A stretch of 64,000 nt of DNA. Source: Oricola indica. Lineage in GTDB: Bacteria; Pseudomonadota; Alphaproteobacteria; Rhizobiales; Rhizobiaceae. Location of the stretch: NCBI RefSeq assembly GCF_019966595.1, contig NZ_JAINFJ010000006.1:67501-131500 (forward strand). Direction: 5' to 3'. Position numbers and translations under genes: made by a program. Positions 38,652 to 46,734 of the stretch are shown here, one piece after another. Numbering within the stretch: position 1 is the stretch's first letter; every line of letters begins with the position of its first letter. Below the pieces are notes generated by a model, which saw only the letters and a list, made by a program, of their open reading frames with translations, was not told where the DNA came from and made no database searches.

Positions 38652-39935
38652 TCAGTCCTGGCTATGCGCATTTTCCTGCCATTGTCCCGATAGTTCGATC
38701 ATCGCCAACAGTTTGAGCGTATTGCCGTAATAGTCCTCATCCGCGAGGGGAATGGCGGTGAGCGCGTACCAGAGGGCATCGATCCAGCGTTGATCTGCGT
38801 CGTGATCTTCGCTTCCAGCGATCGCTGCGGCGGCGAACATTGCCAGGAAGGCGGCCGAGCCGGTGGATTGATCTTCCGGGATTCTGCCGTCGAGCCGGTA
38901 TGTGGTCGCAATCCGGAGCGGGTCTCCTGCCGTCGCATTGCGGATCCAGCGATTGATCAAGACGAGATGCGCGGCTGCGCGTGCGTCGCCTGTCTCGAGA
39001 AGATCAAGTGAAAGCCGCCAGGGAAAGCGAAGCGCGTTCCACGAAAACTGGCCGTCGCCCGCCCCTTCCAGCAAGAACGGATTTGCGGGCCTGGGGTTCT
39101 CGGGAAGTCCCACCAGAAAGTCCGGCACCAGACCGGTCTCTTCGGCGTAGTCCCTGGAGATGCGCCCCCAAACGGCATAGCCGCGATCGCGAATGGCTGT
39201 CCAACGGGCGGACAAGTCTCCCGTTGCGCTCGAAAAGACCGCGAAACTCGCCGGCATGAAGTCGGATGAGCGCGAGCTTTGCGCAAATTCCTCGTCCGTT
39301 GCCCAATCGCCCAGCCGCATCATCGCGTCATCGGTGACGTCACGTTCCAGAATTGCCCTTTGCGCCACGTCGAAGTCTTCGCCATAGCCGCCCCACAGCC
39401 TGTCGGCCAGATGCAGGGCCAACGCCGTATCAAGATCGCCGTCCGTTGCCGACATCTCCCCGCCATCCGGGGCATCTTCGCAGTCCCTTGTCTGATTCCA
39501 GGCCATCAGCCCCGGACCGGAGGCAGCCTCGTGTGCGCCATAAAACGCGGCCATTCCCGCGAATTGCTCCCGCGCCGCAGGGTCGCGCGACGCCATTTTG
39601 ACGAGCGCGAGCATGCCGTATCCATGCGCCTCGGAAATTGTGAGTGTGCTGGTGCTGCTGCCACCCCAAGTCATCTTCCCATCACCAGAAGTATCGACAT
39701 ATGCGCCGCCGCACCCTTCGCGCAAATAGGTCCTCTTCCAATCGGCCCAGAACGTGTCCAACGCCGTCAGTCGATCGGCCTGCGGCAGCGACGGGAATAA
39801 GGGGTGGGCCTGAAGGTGCACTTGCAGGATTAAACACCATGCGAGAACGAGAGCGATGCGGATCAACAGACGGATTCCTGCCAAAGGGACTGTGCCGGAT
39901 GCTGTTCTTCCACGCAATGACACACAATTCGTCAT
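38652..39935 (-). CDS. Glycoside hydrolase family 8 (endoglucanase-like), secreted
   Basis: A 427-residue secreted enzyme. The N-terminal hydrophobic stretch GIRLLIRIALVLAWCLILQV is a signal peptide or anchor. GH8 motifs are visible: general-acid Glu in TISEAHGYGMLAL (near residue 100) and the catalytic Asp in SATDGDLDTALAL. Cellulase/chitosanase/xylanase activities occur in GH8; a BcsZ-like beta-1,4-glucanase is likely, but no bcs synthase genes are nearby. Start ATG 39935 lacks a clear ribosome site; TTG 39944 is an alternative. Confidence 0.88.
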   Translation of the reverse strand: MTNCVSLRGRTASGTVPLAGIRLLIRIALVLAWCLILQVHLQAHPLFPSLPQADRLTALDTFWADWKRTYLREGCGGAYVDTSGDGKMTWGGSSTSTLTISEAHGYGMLALVKMASRDPAAREQFAGMAAFYGAHEAASGPGLMAWNQTRDCEDAPDGGEMSATDGDLDTALALHLADRLWGGYGEDFDVAQRAILERDVTDDAMMRLGDWATDEEFAQSSRSSDFMPASFAVFSSATGDLSARWTAIRDRGYAVWGRISRDYAEETGLVPDFLVGLPENPRPANPFLLEGAGDGQFSWNALRFPWRLSLDLLETGDARAAAHLVLINRWIRNATAGDPLRIATTYRLDGRIPEDQSTGSAAFLAMFAAAAIAGSEDHDADQRWIDALWYALTAIPLADEDYYGNTLKLLAMIELSGQWQENAHSQD

Positions 39936-39961
39936 TGGTCTCAAGCAATAGGTGGGACCGG

Positions 39962-40693
39962 TCAGCGCGCTTCGGTCGTGGAGAATGCGGTCGCCTGTTC
40001 GAAAAAGCGCGCGATTGTTTCCGCGAAGTTCTGGTAATCGGCTCTATCGGAGAGCGAGGCGCGCGCTTGCGTGACGACGTCTTTCGGCAATTTGCCGGCA
40101 TATTCCTCGATGAGTGCGGCCACGAAATCTGACGACATTTCCGGGTGGTTCTGGGTCGTGAAGACTCTATTGCCGATCGCGAAGCCGCCGACCGGACAGG
40201 CCGCCGATGCGAGCAGGACGCGGGCACCCTCGGGCAAATCCGTCACCTGCTCGATATGCGCGCCATACTGCGCGATCTGGTCGCCGACGGGTTCCATCCA
40301 TGCGGGTCGATCCATGACATCCGACCTGGTCAGGCCGAAGACCCATCCTCCCGGATTGTGTTCAACCTTGCCGCCAAGCGCCAGCGCGATGGCCTGATGG
40401 CCGAAGCATGCGCCGAAAAGCGGGATTTTGCGTGAAACGATCTCGCGGATCGTCGCGAGCAGCCGATCGATCCAGTCGGCGCCATCATGCACCGAGGCGG
40501 GGCTGCCGGTGATGATGAAGCCATCGAAGGCCGCAAGATCGTCGGGAAAGACGCCGTCCTTCACGGAATAGGTTTCGCAGCGCCAATCCGGGCGTGCGCT
40601 ATGGATCAGCGCGGCGAATTTTTCGCCGTCTTTCGGATGCGCTTGCGCGAAGGCGCTCTCATCCGTGTTGGTCATCAGGATCGCGAGGTGCAC
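39962..40693 (-). CDS. Class I glutamine amidotransferase-like hydrolase
   Basis: A 243-residue type 1 GATase (GuaA-like amidotransferase domain). The triad is Cys96 in FGACFGHQ and His183/Glu185 in QNHPEM. It has no synthetase partner domain. It is divergent from, and 78 bases away from, the P450-glutamine synthetase-ferredoxin operon. In known amine pathways (for example aniline degradation) such proteins occur beside a GS-like ligase and act on the gamma-glutamyl conjugate. The GTG start at 40693 lacks a ribosome site; ATG 40675 is possible. Confidence 0.88.
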   Translation of the reverse strand: MHLAILMTNTDESAFAQAHPKDGEKFAALIHSARPDWRCETYSVKDGVFPDDLAAFDGFIITGSPASVHDGADWIDRLLATIREIVSRKIPLFGACFGHQAIALALGGKVEHNPGGWVFGLTRSDVMDRPAWMEPVGDQIAQYGAHIEQVTDLPEGARVLLASAACPVGGFAIGNRVFTTQNHPEMSSDFVAALIEEYAGKLPKDVVTQARASLSDRADYQNFAETIARFFEQATAFSTTEAR

Positions 40694-40713
40694 GGTCGGC
40701 CCACAAAAACTGG

Positions 40714-40741
40714 TTTACATATTTATGAGGTCGCATAATAT
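40714..40741 (+). promoter_or_regulatory. Putative P450 operon promoter with operator in the spacer
   Basis: TTTACA (40714-40719) and TAATAT (40736-40741) are separated by 16 bases, an acceptable -35/-10 pair. Between them TTATG (40723-40727) and CATAA (40734-40738) form an inverted repeat with a 6-base centre, well placed for a repressor. The region also serves the divergent amidotransferase gene. Confidence 0.45.
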
Positions 40742-40771
40742 ACATAAAACGGCAACTGGAAAGGATGCATC

Positions 40772-42031
40772 GTGACAGTCTGGGTTCCGACCGATGACGG
40801 CCATGCCGATCTTTCCAGTCACGACGCTTTCGTCGATGGCCCTCCCCACAACACTTTCGCGCGCATGCGCAAGGACGATCCGCTGAGCTGGACCGAGTGG
40901 GACGGTGGCGAGGGTTTCTGGTCGGTCACCCGGCATGAAGACATCCTTGCCATGAACGGCAACACGCAGGTGTTCTCCTCGGCGAGGGGCATCCGCATGG
41001 AAGACCAGTCCTACGAGGAATATCTGGCGCGCCGCACCTTCCAGGAGACCGATGCGCCGGAGCACATGAAGACGCGCATCAAGGTGGCCAAGGCGTTTTC
41101 GAAGCCGGTTATCGCCGGCTTCGAGCAGGATATTCGCGACCTTTGCGACGAGATCCTCGATCAGGCGTTGCCGCTCGGCACGTTCGACGCGACGAAGGAG
41201 ATCGCGCGACAGTTGCCAATGCGCATGCTGGGCCGGATCATCGGTACGCCGGACGAGGACCTGCCCTGGCTGGTCGAGAAGGGTGACGCGCTGATCGCCA
41301 ATACCGATCCGGACTTCACAGATCACGTGCTCGACAGGATGGACACGGATGCGTACCGGATGATGCCCTTCAATTCGCCGGCCGGGGCCGAACTCTACGA
41401 ATATGCCCGGGACCTGATGGAGAAAAAGGCGGCCGCCGGCGACACCGAAGGCGTATTGCACCTGATCCTGCAGCCCGGCCGCGACGGCGAAACGATTTCA
41501 GAGACCGAGTTTCGCAACTTCTTCTGCCTGCTGGTCGCCGCGGGAAACGATACGACGCGCTATTCCATCGCCGCCGGCATTCAGGCGCTTTGCCATCAGC
41601 CGGAACTTCTTGAGCAGATGCAGACGGATGAAACGGTCTGGGAAACCGCGCCGGACGAGATCATCCGCTGGGCGACGCCGGCGCTCTATTTCCGCCGCAC
41701 CGCGACGCAGGATTTCGAGCTTCACGGCAAGACGATCCGCGAAGGCGACAAGGTGCTGTTGTGGTTCGCGTCGGGCAATCGCGACGACACGGTTTTCGAC
41801 ACGCCGTTCCGCGTGGATATCCGCCGCACGCCGAACAGGCACATGTCCTTCGGCCAAGGCGGGCCGCATGTCTGTCTCGGCATGTGGCTGGCAAGGCTGG
41901 AAGTGCGGGTGCTTTTTCAGGAACTCGCCCGCCGCATCCGGCGGATAGAGCCGGCGGGGCCGCACAAATTCCTTCGCTCCAATTTCGTCGGTGGTATCAA
42001 GAGCCTGCCCGTCACAGTGGAAATGGCTTGA
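40772..42031 (+). CDS. Cytochrome P450 monooxygenase
   Basis: Soluble class I bacterial P450 of 419 residues. I-helix oxygen-binding motif LLVAAGNDTTR is near residue 250, K-helix ExxR is in DEIIRWATP, and the heme loop FGQGGPHVCLG has ligand Cys368. General resemblance is to the CYP124/125/142-type bacterial enzymes rather than CYP101. The GTG start at 40772 is preceded by AAGGA. It is followed after 10 bases by a glutamine synthetase-like gene and then a ferredoxin, its likely electron donor; a ferredoxin reductase is not adjacent. Substrate unknown. Confidence 0.94.
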   Translation: MTVWVPTDDGHADLSSHDAFVDGPPHNTFARMRKDDPLSWTEWDGGEGFWSVTRHEDILAMNGNTQVFSSARGIRMEDQSYEEYLARRTFQETDAPEHMKTRIKVAKAFSKPVIAGFEQDIRDLCDEILDQALPLGTFDATKEIARQLPMRMLGRIIGTPDEDLPWLVEKGDALIANTDPDFTDHVLDRMDTDAYRMMPFNSPAGAELYEYARDLMEKKAAAGDTEGVLHLILQPGRDGETISETEFRNFFCLLVAAGNDTTRYSIAAGIQALCHQPELLEQMQTDETVWETAPDEIIRWATPALYFRRTATQDFELHGKTIREGDKVLLWFASGNRDDTVFDTPFRVDIRRTPNRHMSFGQGGPHVCLGMWLARLEVRVLFQELARRIRRIEPAGPHKFLRSNFVGGIKSLPVTVEMA

Positions 42032-42041
42032 GGACAGTGTC

Positions 42042-43331
42042 ATGAGAACAAGACTGCGCGCCGTCTTTTGCGATCACCTGAGCATTGTGCGCGGCAAATA
42101 TTTGCCGGGCTCGAAAATCGGCGACGCATCGACGCGATTCTGCCGCTCGACATTCGGAGTGCATTACGATCGCGATCTTCTGAACGCGCCTGGCGCGATG
42201 ATGATGCAGGGCATGCCGGACATGGAGCTGAAATGGCGCCATGACGACATACGCGACAGTTGGGACGCGGACACGAAGATCGTCATCGGAGACTTGTATG
42301 ACGATGCCGGCGAGCCACTGGAGCTGTGCCCGCGCGGGGCGCTGAAACGCGCCGTCGCAGACTGGCGGAAAAGGGGGCTTTCGCCGAAGGTCGGGATCGA
42401 GCTCGAAGCCTATGCGCTGGTTGCCGACGAGAAGGGCAGTCTTGTGCCCTATGACAGTCCCGGCGGCGTGGTCTACGGCACCGGCCCCTTCGCCGATCCG
42501 TTGCGGTTCAACGATCGCATCTGGGAAGTCGCCGACGAGCTGGGCTTCTCGCTCGACATGGTGACGGCGGAATATGATTCGCCGCAGTTCGAATACACGC
42601 TGACCTTCGACGACGCGGTGAAGGCAGTGGATGATATCGTGCTGTTCCGCCTGATGGCGCGCGAAATCGCGCTGGAATACGGCGTCATCCTGAGTTTCAT
42701 GCCGAAGCCGATCGCCGAGTGCGGCGGGTCGGGCATGCATATCAACTTTTCCTTTGTCGACGAGACCGGCGGAAACGCGTTGTCGACGGGCGAAAAGGGC
42801 GGGCCCGACCACATGAACGATCTCGCGCGGGGGTGCCTCGCTGGGCTTTTGCACCATCACAAGGGATTGGCGGGGCTTATCGCCCCGACGGCGAATTCCT
42901 ATCAGCGCCTGCAACCGGGATCGCTGTCCGGCTACTGGCGCAACTGGGGTGGCGATCATCGCAACGTGACGACCCGCATCTCGTCCGAAGGCGGGCCGAA
43001 GGCAAGGCTCGAACACCGCACGGCCGATGCGTCGGCCAATCCCTATACGGCGACGGCGGCGATCCTGCAGGCGGCGCGGCTTGGCGTGGAAAACGGCTAC
43101 GCGCTGCCGCCGATGGAAACCGGTGACGGTTTCGACCGGACCGATGCAAAGGAAGGCACGGCGACCGATCTGAAGGGCGCGGCGGCTGACCTGAAGGCGG
43201 ATACGGTTCTCGCCGACGCAATAGGCGCGGGTCTGGTCGCCAACCATGTCTTCATGAAGGAAAAGGAAGCAAAGAAGACGCGCGACCTGGAAGGTGACGC
43301 GTTGCGCGATTTCTACGTCTATTTTGTGTGA
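42042..43331 (+). CDS. Glutamine synthetase-like gamma-glutamyl ligase
   Basis: A 429-residue GS-superfamily protein. The metal-binding GIELEAYAL, ATP-loop-like GGSGMHINFSF, substrate loop APTANSYQRLQPGS and C-terminal LEHRTADASANPYTA are conserved, but the N-terminal domain (CDHLSIVRGKYLPGSKI) and the HRN rather than the usual QRN motif differ from housekeeping GlnA. This is the pattern of GS-like ligases that join glutamate to an amine (PuuA, IpuC, aniline ligase). It is placed between the P450 and ferredoxin genes, so the amine is likely the P450 substrate or precursor (inference). Confidence 0.9.
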   Translation: MRTRLRAVFCDHLSIVRGKYLPGSKIGDASTRFCRSTFGVHYDRDLLNAPGAMMMQGMPDMELKWRHDDIRDSWDADTKIVIGDLYDDAGEPLELCPRGALKRAVADWRKRGLSPKVGIELEAYALVADEKGSLVPYDSPGGVVYGTGPFADPLRFNDRIWEVADELGFSLDMVTAEYDSPQFEYTLTFDDAVKAVDDIVLFRLMAREIALEYGVILSFMPKPIAECGGSGMHINFSFVDETGGNALSTGEKGGPDHMNDLARGCLAGLLHHHKGLAGLIAPTANSYQRLQPGSLSGYWRNWGGDHRNVTTRISSEGGPKARLEHRTADASANPYTATAAILQAARLGVENGYALPPMETGDGFDRTDAKEGTATDLKGAAADLKADTVLADAIGAGLVANHVFMKEKEAKKTRDLEGDALRDFYVYFV

Positions 43332-43341
43332 GGCCGGAGCG

Positions 43342-43656
43342 ATGAAGGTAACCTGGAAACTGGCCGACGGCCGCGAGATAACCGGAGACGTGGCCAACGG
43401 CCTCAACCTGATGGAGGCGGCGGTGGCGAACAATGTGCCGCATGTCGTCGGCGAATGCGGTGGCAATCTTTCCTGCGCCACATGCCATGTCTATGTCGAC
43501 GATGCATGGCAGGACGCCACCGGCGAGGCCGGCGAATACGAGGATGCAATGCTCGATGTCGCGGAGTCGGAGCGCCTGCCGTCGAGCCGGCTGTCCTGCC
43601 AGATCACCGCTTCGGACGAGCTTGACGGCCTGGTTCTGATCGTTCCCGAGCCTTGA
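43342..43656 (+). CDS. [2Fe-2S] ferredoxin, putidaredoxin/adrenodoxin type
   Basis: A 104-residue ferredoxin with ligands Cys39, Cys45, Cys48 and Cys86 in the C-x5-C-x2-C...C order (GECGGNLSCATCH, SRLSCQI). This is the class that donates electrons to class I P450 enzymes. It ends the P450 operon, 10 bases after the ligase gene; its FAD-containing reductase must be encoded elsewhere or shared. Confidence 0.95.
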   Translation: MKVTWKLADGREITGDVANGLNLMEAAVANNVPHVVGECGGNLSCATCHVYVDDAWQDATGEAGEYEDAMLDVAESERLPSSRLSCQITASDELDGLVLIVPEP

Positions 43657-43687
43657 TCCCTTCCAATTGAAATCAACTGGAGACCCG

Positions 43688-43756
43688 CCCTCTTGTCAGA
43701 GGGTGTCGTATGCTGACCGCATACCAAATTGACATCGACAAGATAAGACTATCTTG
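43688..43756. repeat. Three tandem small hairpins between convergent genes
   Basis: In the 132-base gap between the ferredoxin and aminotransferase genes lie three perfect inverted repeats: CCCTCT-TGTC-AGAGGG (43688-43703), GTATGC-TGACC-GCATAC (43708-43724) and CAAGATA-AGAC-TATCTTG (43739-43756). None has a strong T-tract. They may act as bidirectional transcript-end signals or form a small structured RNA; nothing else is seen in the gap. Confidence 0.5.
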
Positions 43757-43788
43757 GCAGCGTCAAATTGTTACGGCGATTGCTTCCG

Positions 43789-45141
43789 TCAAGCCGCGGA
43801 GAAGCCCGCGTCCAGCGCATCGACGATCTTCTGCACGTCCTCAACGGTCAGGATCAGCGGCGGGGACATGATGATGTTGGGGCCGGAAACGCGGACCATC
43901 ACGCCAGCCTCGTAGGTTGCCTCGTAGATCTTGCCGATGGTTGCCTTGTCGATCGGTGTCTTGGCCGCGCGGTCCGAAACCAGCTCCAGCGCGCACATCA
44001 GGCCGTGGCCTCCGCGCACATCGCCGATCAGGTCGTGTTTTTCGGCAAGGCCGTTCAAGCCGGCAAAGAGTTCCGCGCCGCGCGCGCCGGCATTGGCCGC
44101 GACATCCAGACGTTGGGTCTCCTTCAGGCAGGCGATTGCCGCGGCCGCGCCGACCGGGTGTCCGGAATAGGTATAGCCATGGCCGATGGCGCCGCGTCCG
44201 GATGTATCCTGTTCGAAGACATCCGCGATCTTGTCGTTGAGCATGACGGCGCCGAAAGGGAAATAGCCGTTGGTGATCGCCTTGGCGGTCGACATCATGT
44301 CCGGCTTGACGCCCCAGTGGCGCGACCCAGACCAGTCGCCTGTCCGGCCGAAGGCGGTGATCACCTCGTCCGCAATCAGCAGGATGCCGTTTCGGTCGCA
44401 GATTTCGCGAACCATCGGCATGAAGCTCGCATGGGGCGGGATCACACCGCCCGCGCCCAGAACCGGTTCCATGATGAAGGCGGCGATGGTGCCGGCCCCC
44501 TGGAACGCGATCTCGTCTTCCAGCGCCGTGGCGCAGAGCTGCGCCAGCTTTTCGGGGTCCGTCTCGTTGAACGGGTTACGATAGGTATAGGGCGCCGGAA
44601 TGTGGAAGCAGCCCGGCAGCAGCGGTTCGTACTGGGTGCGGAAATTGGCGTTTCCGTTCACGCTTGCGCCGCCGAAATGGGTGCCGTGATAGCCCTTTTT
44701 CAGGCTCAGATACTTGGTGCGCCCCGATTCGCCGCGGACCTTGTGATACTGGCGCGCGAGCCGTAGCGCGGTTTCGACGCTGTCCGATCCGCCGGATGTG
44801 AAGAAGGCGCGGGTGAGGCCGTCGGGCTCGAAGAACTCACGCAGCATCCAGCTCAGTTCGATGACCTGGTCGTTCGAGGTGCCCCGGAAGGTCGAGTAAT
44901 AGGGCAAGGCATCCAGTTGCGCGGCGATCGCCTGCTTGATCGGTTCGCAGGAGAAGCCGAGATTGACGTTCCAGAGACCGCCGACGGCATCCAGCACTTC
45001 CTTGCCGTCGATATCGCGGATGCTCACGCCGTCGCCTCCGACGACGATCTTGGGCGGATTGGCGAGGCTGTCGGCCGGATGCGCCATCGGATGCCACATG
45101 TGCCGGGCGTTGTTTTCCTTCAGGAAGTTGGAATCCTTCAT
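43789..45141 (-). CDS. Class III aminotransferase (omega-amino acid/taurine:pyruvate type)
   Basis: A 450-residue PLP aminotransferase. Motifs include FTSGGSDSVETALRLARQYH, GYHGTHFGGASVNGN, the PLP-contacting ILLIADEVITAFGRTG and Lys in MMSTAKAITNGYFPFGAV. This family transfers amino groups from omega-amino acids, taurine or diamines to pyruvate or 2-oxoglutarate, giving an aldehyde, and an aldehyde dehydrogenase lies at 49761. Start ATG 45141 overlaps the HAD gene stop (ATGA). Third gene of the IclR-HAD-aminotransferase operon. Confidence 0.92.
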   Translation of the reverse strand: MKDSNFLKENNARHMWHPMAHPADSLANPPKIVVGGDGVSIRDIDGKEVLDAVGGLWNVNLGFSCEPIKQAIAAQLDALPYYSTFRGTSNDQVIELSWMLREFFEPDGLTRAFFTSGGSDSVETALRLARQYHKVRGESGRTKYLSLKKGYHGTHFGGASVNGNANFRTQYEPLLPGCFHIPAPYTYRNPFNETDPEKLAQLCATALEDEIAFQGAGTIAAFIMEPVLGAGGVIPPHASFMPMVREICDRNGILLIADEVITAFGRTGDWSGSRHWGVKPDMMSTAKAITNGYFPFGAVMLNDKIADVFEQDTSGRGAIGHGYTYSGHPVGAAAAIACLKETQRLDVAANAGARGAELFAGLNGLAEKHDLIGDVRGGHGLMCALELVSDRAAKTPIDKATIGKIYEATYEAGVMVRVSGPNIIMSPPLILTVEDVQKIVDALDAGFSAA

Positions 45142-45812
45142 GGCATCCTCACTGTGTTGAGTTCGAGCAGCGCCATTGCGGCGGCGTAGCTCTCTTGCGG
45201 TTTGCGGACATCGAAATGAACGGTCCGAAGCCCGGCCATCTTCGCGCCCTCGATATTGCGGCGCTGGTCGTCGACGAAGACGCATGCGTCCGGCGGCAGG
45301 CCCAACTCGTCGAGGCAGGCTTCATAGGCGCGCGGATCGGGCTTCAGTATCCCTGTATAGGTGGCATCGACAATGACGTCGAAGTCGCCGAGGAAGGGCA
45401 GTTTCTCACGGAAATCGGCCCCGTAGAAAAGATCGAGTTCGTTCGACAGGATCGCGAGCTTCACGCCGGCGGATTTTGCCGCCGCCAGCGTGTCGCGGAA
45501 TTCCGGCCGGATCACCGCTTCGGGATCACCGCCGCGCGCCGCGCGCACGAAGTCCGCCATTTTAGTCCAGTCCGCGCCGACCAGCGCGCCGGTTTCCCGC
45601 GTCCGCCGCATCCAGTAATCGCGTTCGGAAATCCGGTCTGCCTGCATGTCCTGCCAGAGCGGATCGTTGTCCGGATCGAGCGGTCCGCGCCATGTCAGGG
45701 TGCCGGGCGCAAGGCCGAGTGCGGCTTCGCTGAGGTCGTGGGTCTCGAAGAGCGTGCGCGTGACGACACCGCCGAAATCGAGGATCAGACCCTGAGGATC
45801 AGGCCGCGTCAT
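45138..45812 (-). CDS. HAD hydrolase, soluble-epoxide-hydrolase-N-like (DFGGV variant)
   Basis: A 224-residue HAD subfamily IA variant 3 protein. Motif I is ILDFGGVV: Asp12 is kept but the usual acid Asp two residues later is Gly14. This is typical of the sEH-N/ACAD10-type branch rather than common phosphatases. Motif II is LAILSNELD, Lys is in LKPDPRAYE and motif IV in CVFVDDQRRNI. It overlaps IclR by 14 bases and the aminotransferase by 4. Its reaction is not predictable from sequence. Confidence 0.88.
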   Translation of the reverse strand: MTRPDPQGLILDFGGVVTRTLFETHDLSEAALGLAPGTLTWRGPLDPDNDPLWQDMQADRISERDYWMRRTRETGALVGADWTKMADFVRAARGGDPEAVIRPEFRDTLAAAKSAGVKLAILSNELDLFYGADFREKLPFLGDFDVIVDATYTGILKPDPRAYEACLDELGLPPDACVFVDDQRRNIEGAKMAGLRTVHFDVRKPQESYAAAMALLELNTVRMP

Positions 45813-46584
45813 GCCACAACCTCTCGATTTCCTTCGGCGCCGCGCCGCCGAGCGCCCGCGAGACCGCGACGCCGCCGGACTTCAGGGCGGTGACGATCCG
45901 GTCGCGCATCTCGTCCGTGGCCCGCGCGCAGGGCAGTGCGACGGCGAGCGTGCCGGTCGCCCGGCTATCGGAATCGAAGATCGGCACCGCGAAGGAGAAG
46001 ACATCGGATTCGAAGCCCTCGTCGGAGGTGCTGTATCCGCGTACTCTCGCCATTTCGACATGGCGGTGCAGAGCATCCGGGTCCGTGATCGTCTTGTCGG
46101 TGAAGCTGCGCACCGGTTTTTCGGTCACCTCGCGCAGAAGATTGTCCGGGCCGAAGGCGAGCATTGCGAGGCCCGAAGAGGTCGCGTGCAGAGGCAACAT
46201 CTCGGCAGCGTCGAAATAGACCCGCGTGCCATGGATGGCGACATCGGCGTGATAGAGCGGCGACATGATGTTTCCCTGCAAGAGCGAGACATGCACCAGC
46301 TCCCCCAGTTCCTCGGACATGGCACGCACGATGGGGGCCACGGCCTTGCGTGCCGGAAATGTGTGCTCGCGGACATTCGCCAGACGCAGGATCGCGGCGC
46401 CGAGGCGGTAGTTGCGGGTTTGGGGATTCTGTTCGAGGAAGCCGTTCTCTTCCAGTTCGCTGAGATGGCGATAGACCGTCGCCTTGTCCTGTCCGGACAT
46501 GCGCTTGAATTCAGTCAAGCCGATCTCCGGCTTGGCCACCGAGAAATAATTAAGCAAATTCAGGGCTTTGGTAATCGTGCCCAT
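45799..46584 (-). CDS. IclR-family transcriptional regulator
   Basis: A 261-residue regulator with an N-terminal wHTH (LTEFKRMSGQDKATVYRHLSELEENGFLE) and a C-terminal IclR effector domain (HATSSGLAMLAFGP, SFAVPIFDSDSRATGTLAVALP). It is divergent from tctC and heads the HAD/aminotransferase operon, so it likely controls both in response to the imported substrate. ATG 46584 was chosen; a very long upstream in-frame extension overlaps tctC and is not coding. Confidence 0.93.
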   Translation of the reverse strand: MGTITKALNLLNYFSVAKPEIGLTEFKRMSGQDKATVYRHLSELEENGFLEQNPQTRNYRLGAAILRLANVREHTFPARKAVAPIVRAMSEELGELVHVSLLQGNIMSPLYHADVAIHGTRVYFDAAEMLPLHATSSGLAMLAFGPDNLLREVTEKPVRSFTDKTITDPDALHRHVEMARVRGYSTSDEGFESDVFSFAVPIFDSDSRATGTLAVALPCARATDEMRDRIVTALKSGGVAVSRALGGAAPKEIERLWHDAA

Positions 46585-46647
46585 GGCGGTCCGCGTTTCC
46601 TCGCTTCGGTCTTGTCGCCGCGACCGGCGCCGAATTGCCAGCAATCG

Positions 46648-46676
46648 TTGACAGAAAACAAATTCACGATCAATAT
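46648..46676 (+). promoter_or_regulatory. Putative tctC promoter in the IclR-tctC divergent region
   Basis: TTGACA (46648-46653) and CAATAT (46671-46676) are separated by 17 bases; an AT-rich track follows. GGTT-n9-AACC just downstream (46691-46707) is a candidate IclR half-site pair. Assigned by eye. Confidence 0.45.
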
Positions 46677-46734
46677 ATTTTTGCACCGTTGGTTTAAATA
46701 ATGAACCAGTCGGCGACAACAGGGAGTGGTGACC

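Noticed and set aside
42042-43331. Housekeeping glutamine synthetase (glnA)
   Set aside because: The N-terminal domain and several loop residues differ, and the gene is embedded in a P450 operon instead of next to glnB.
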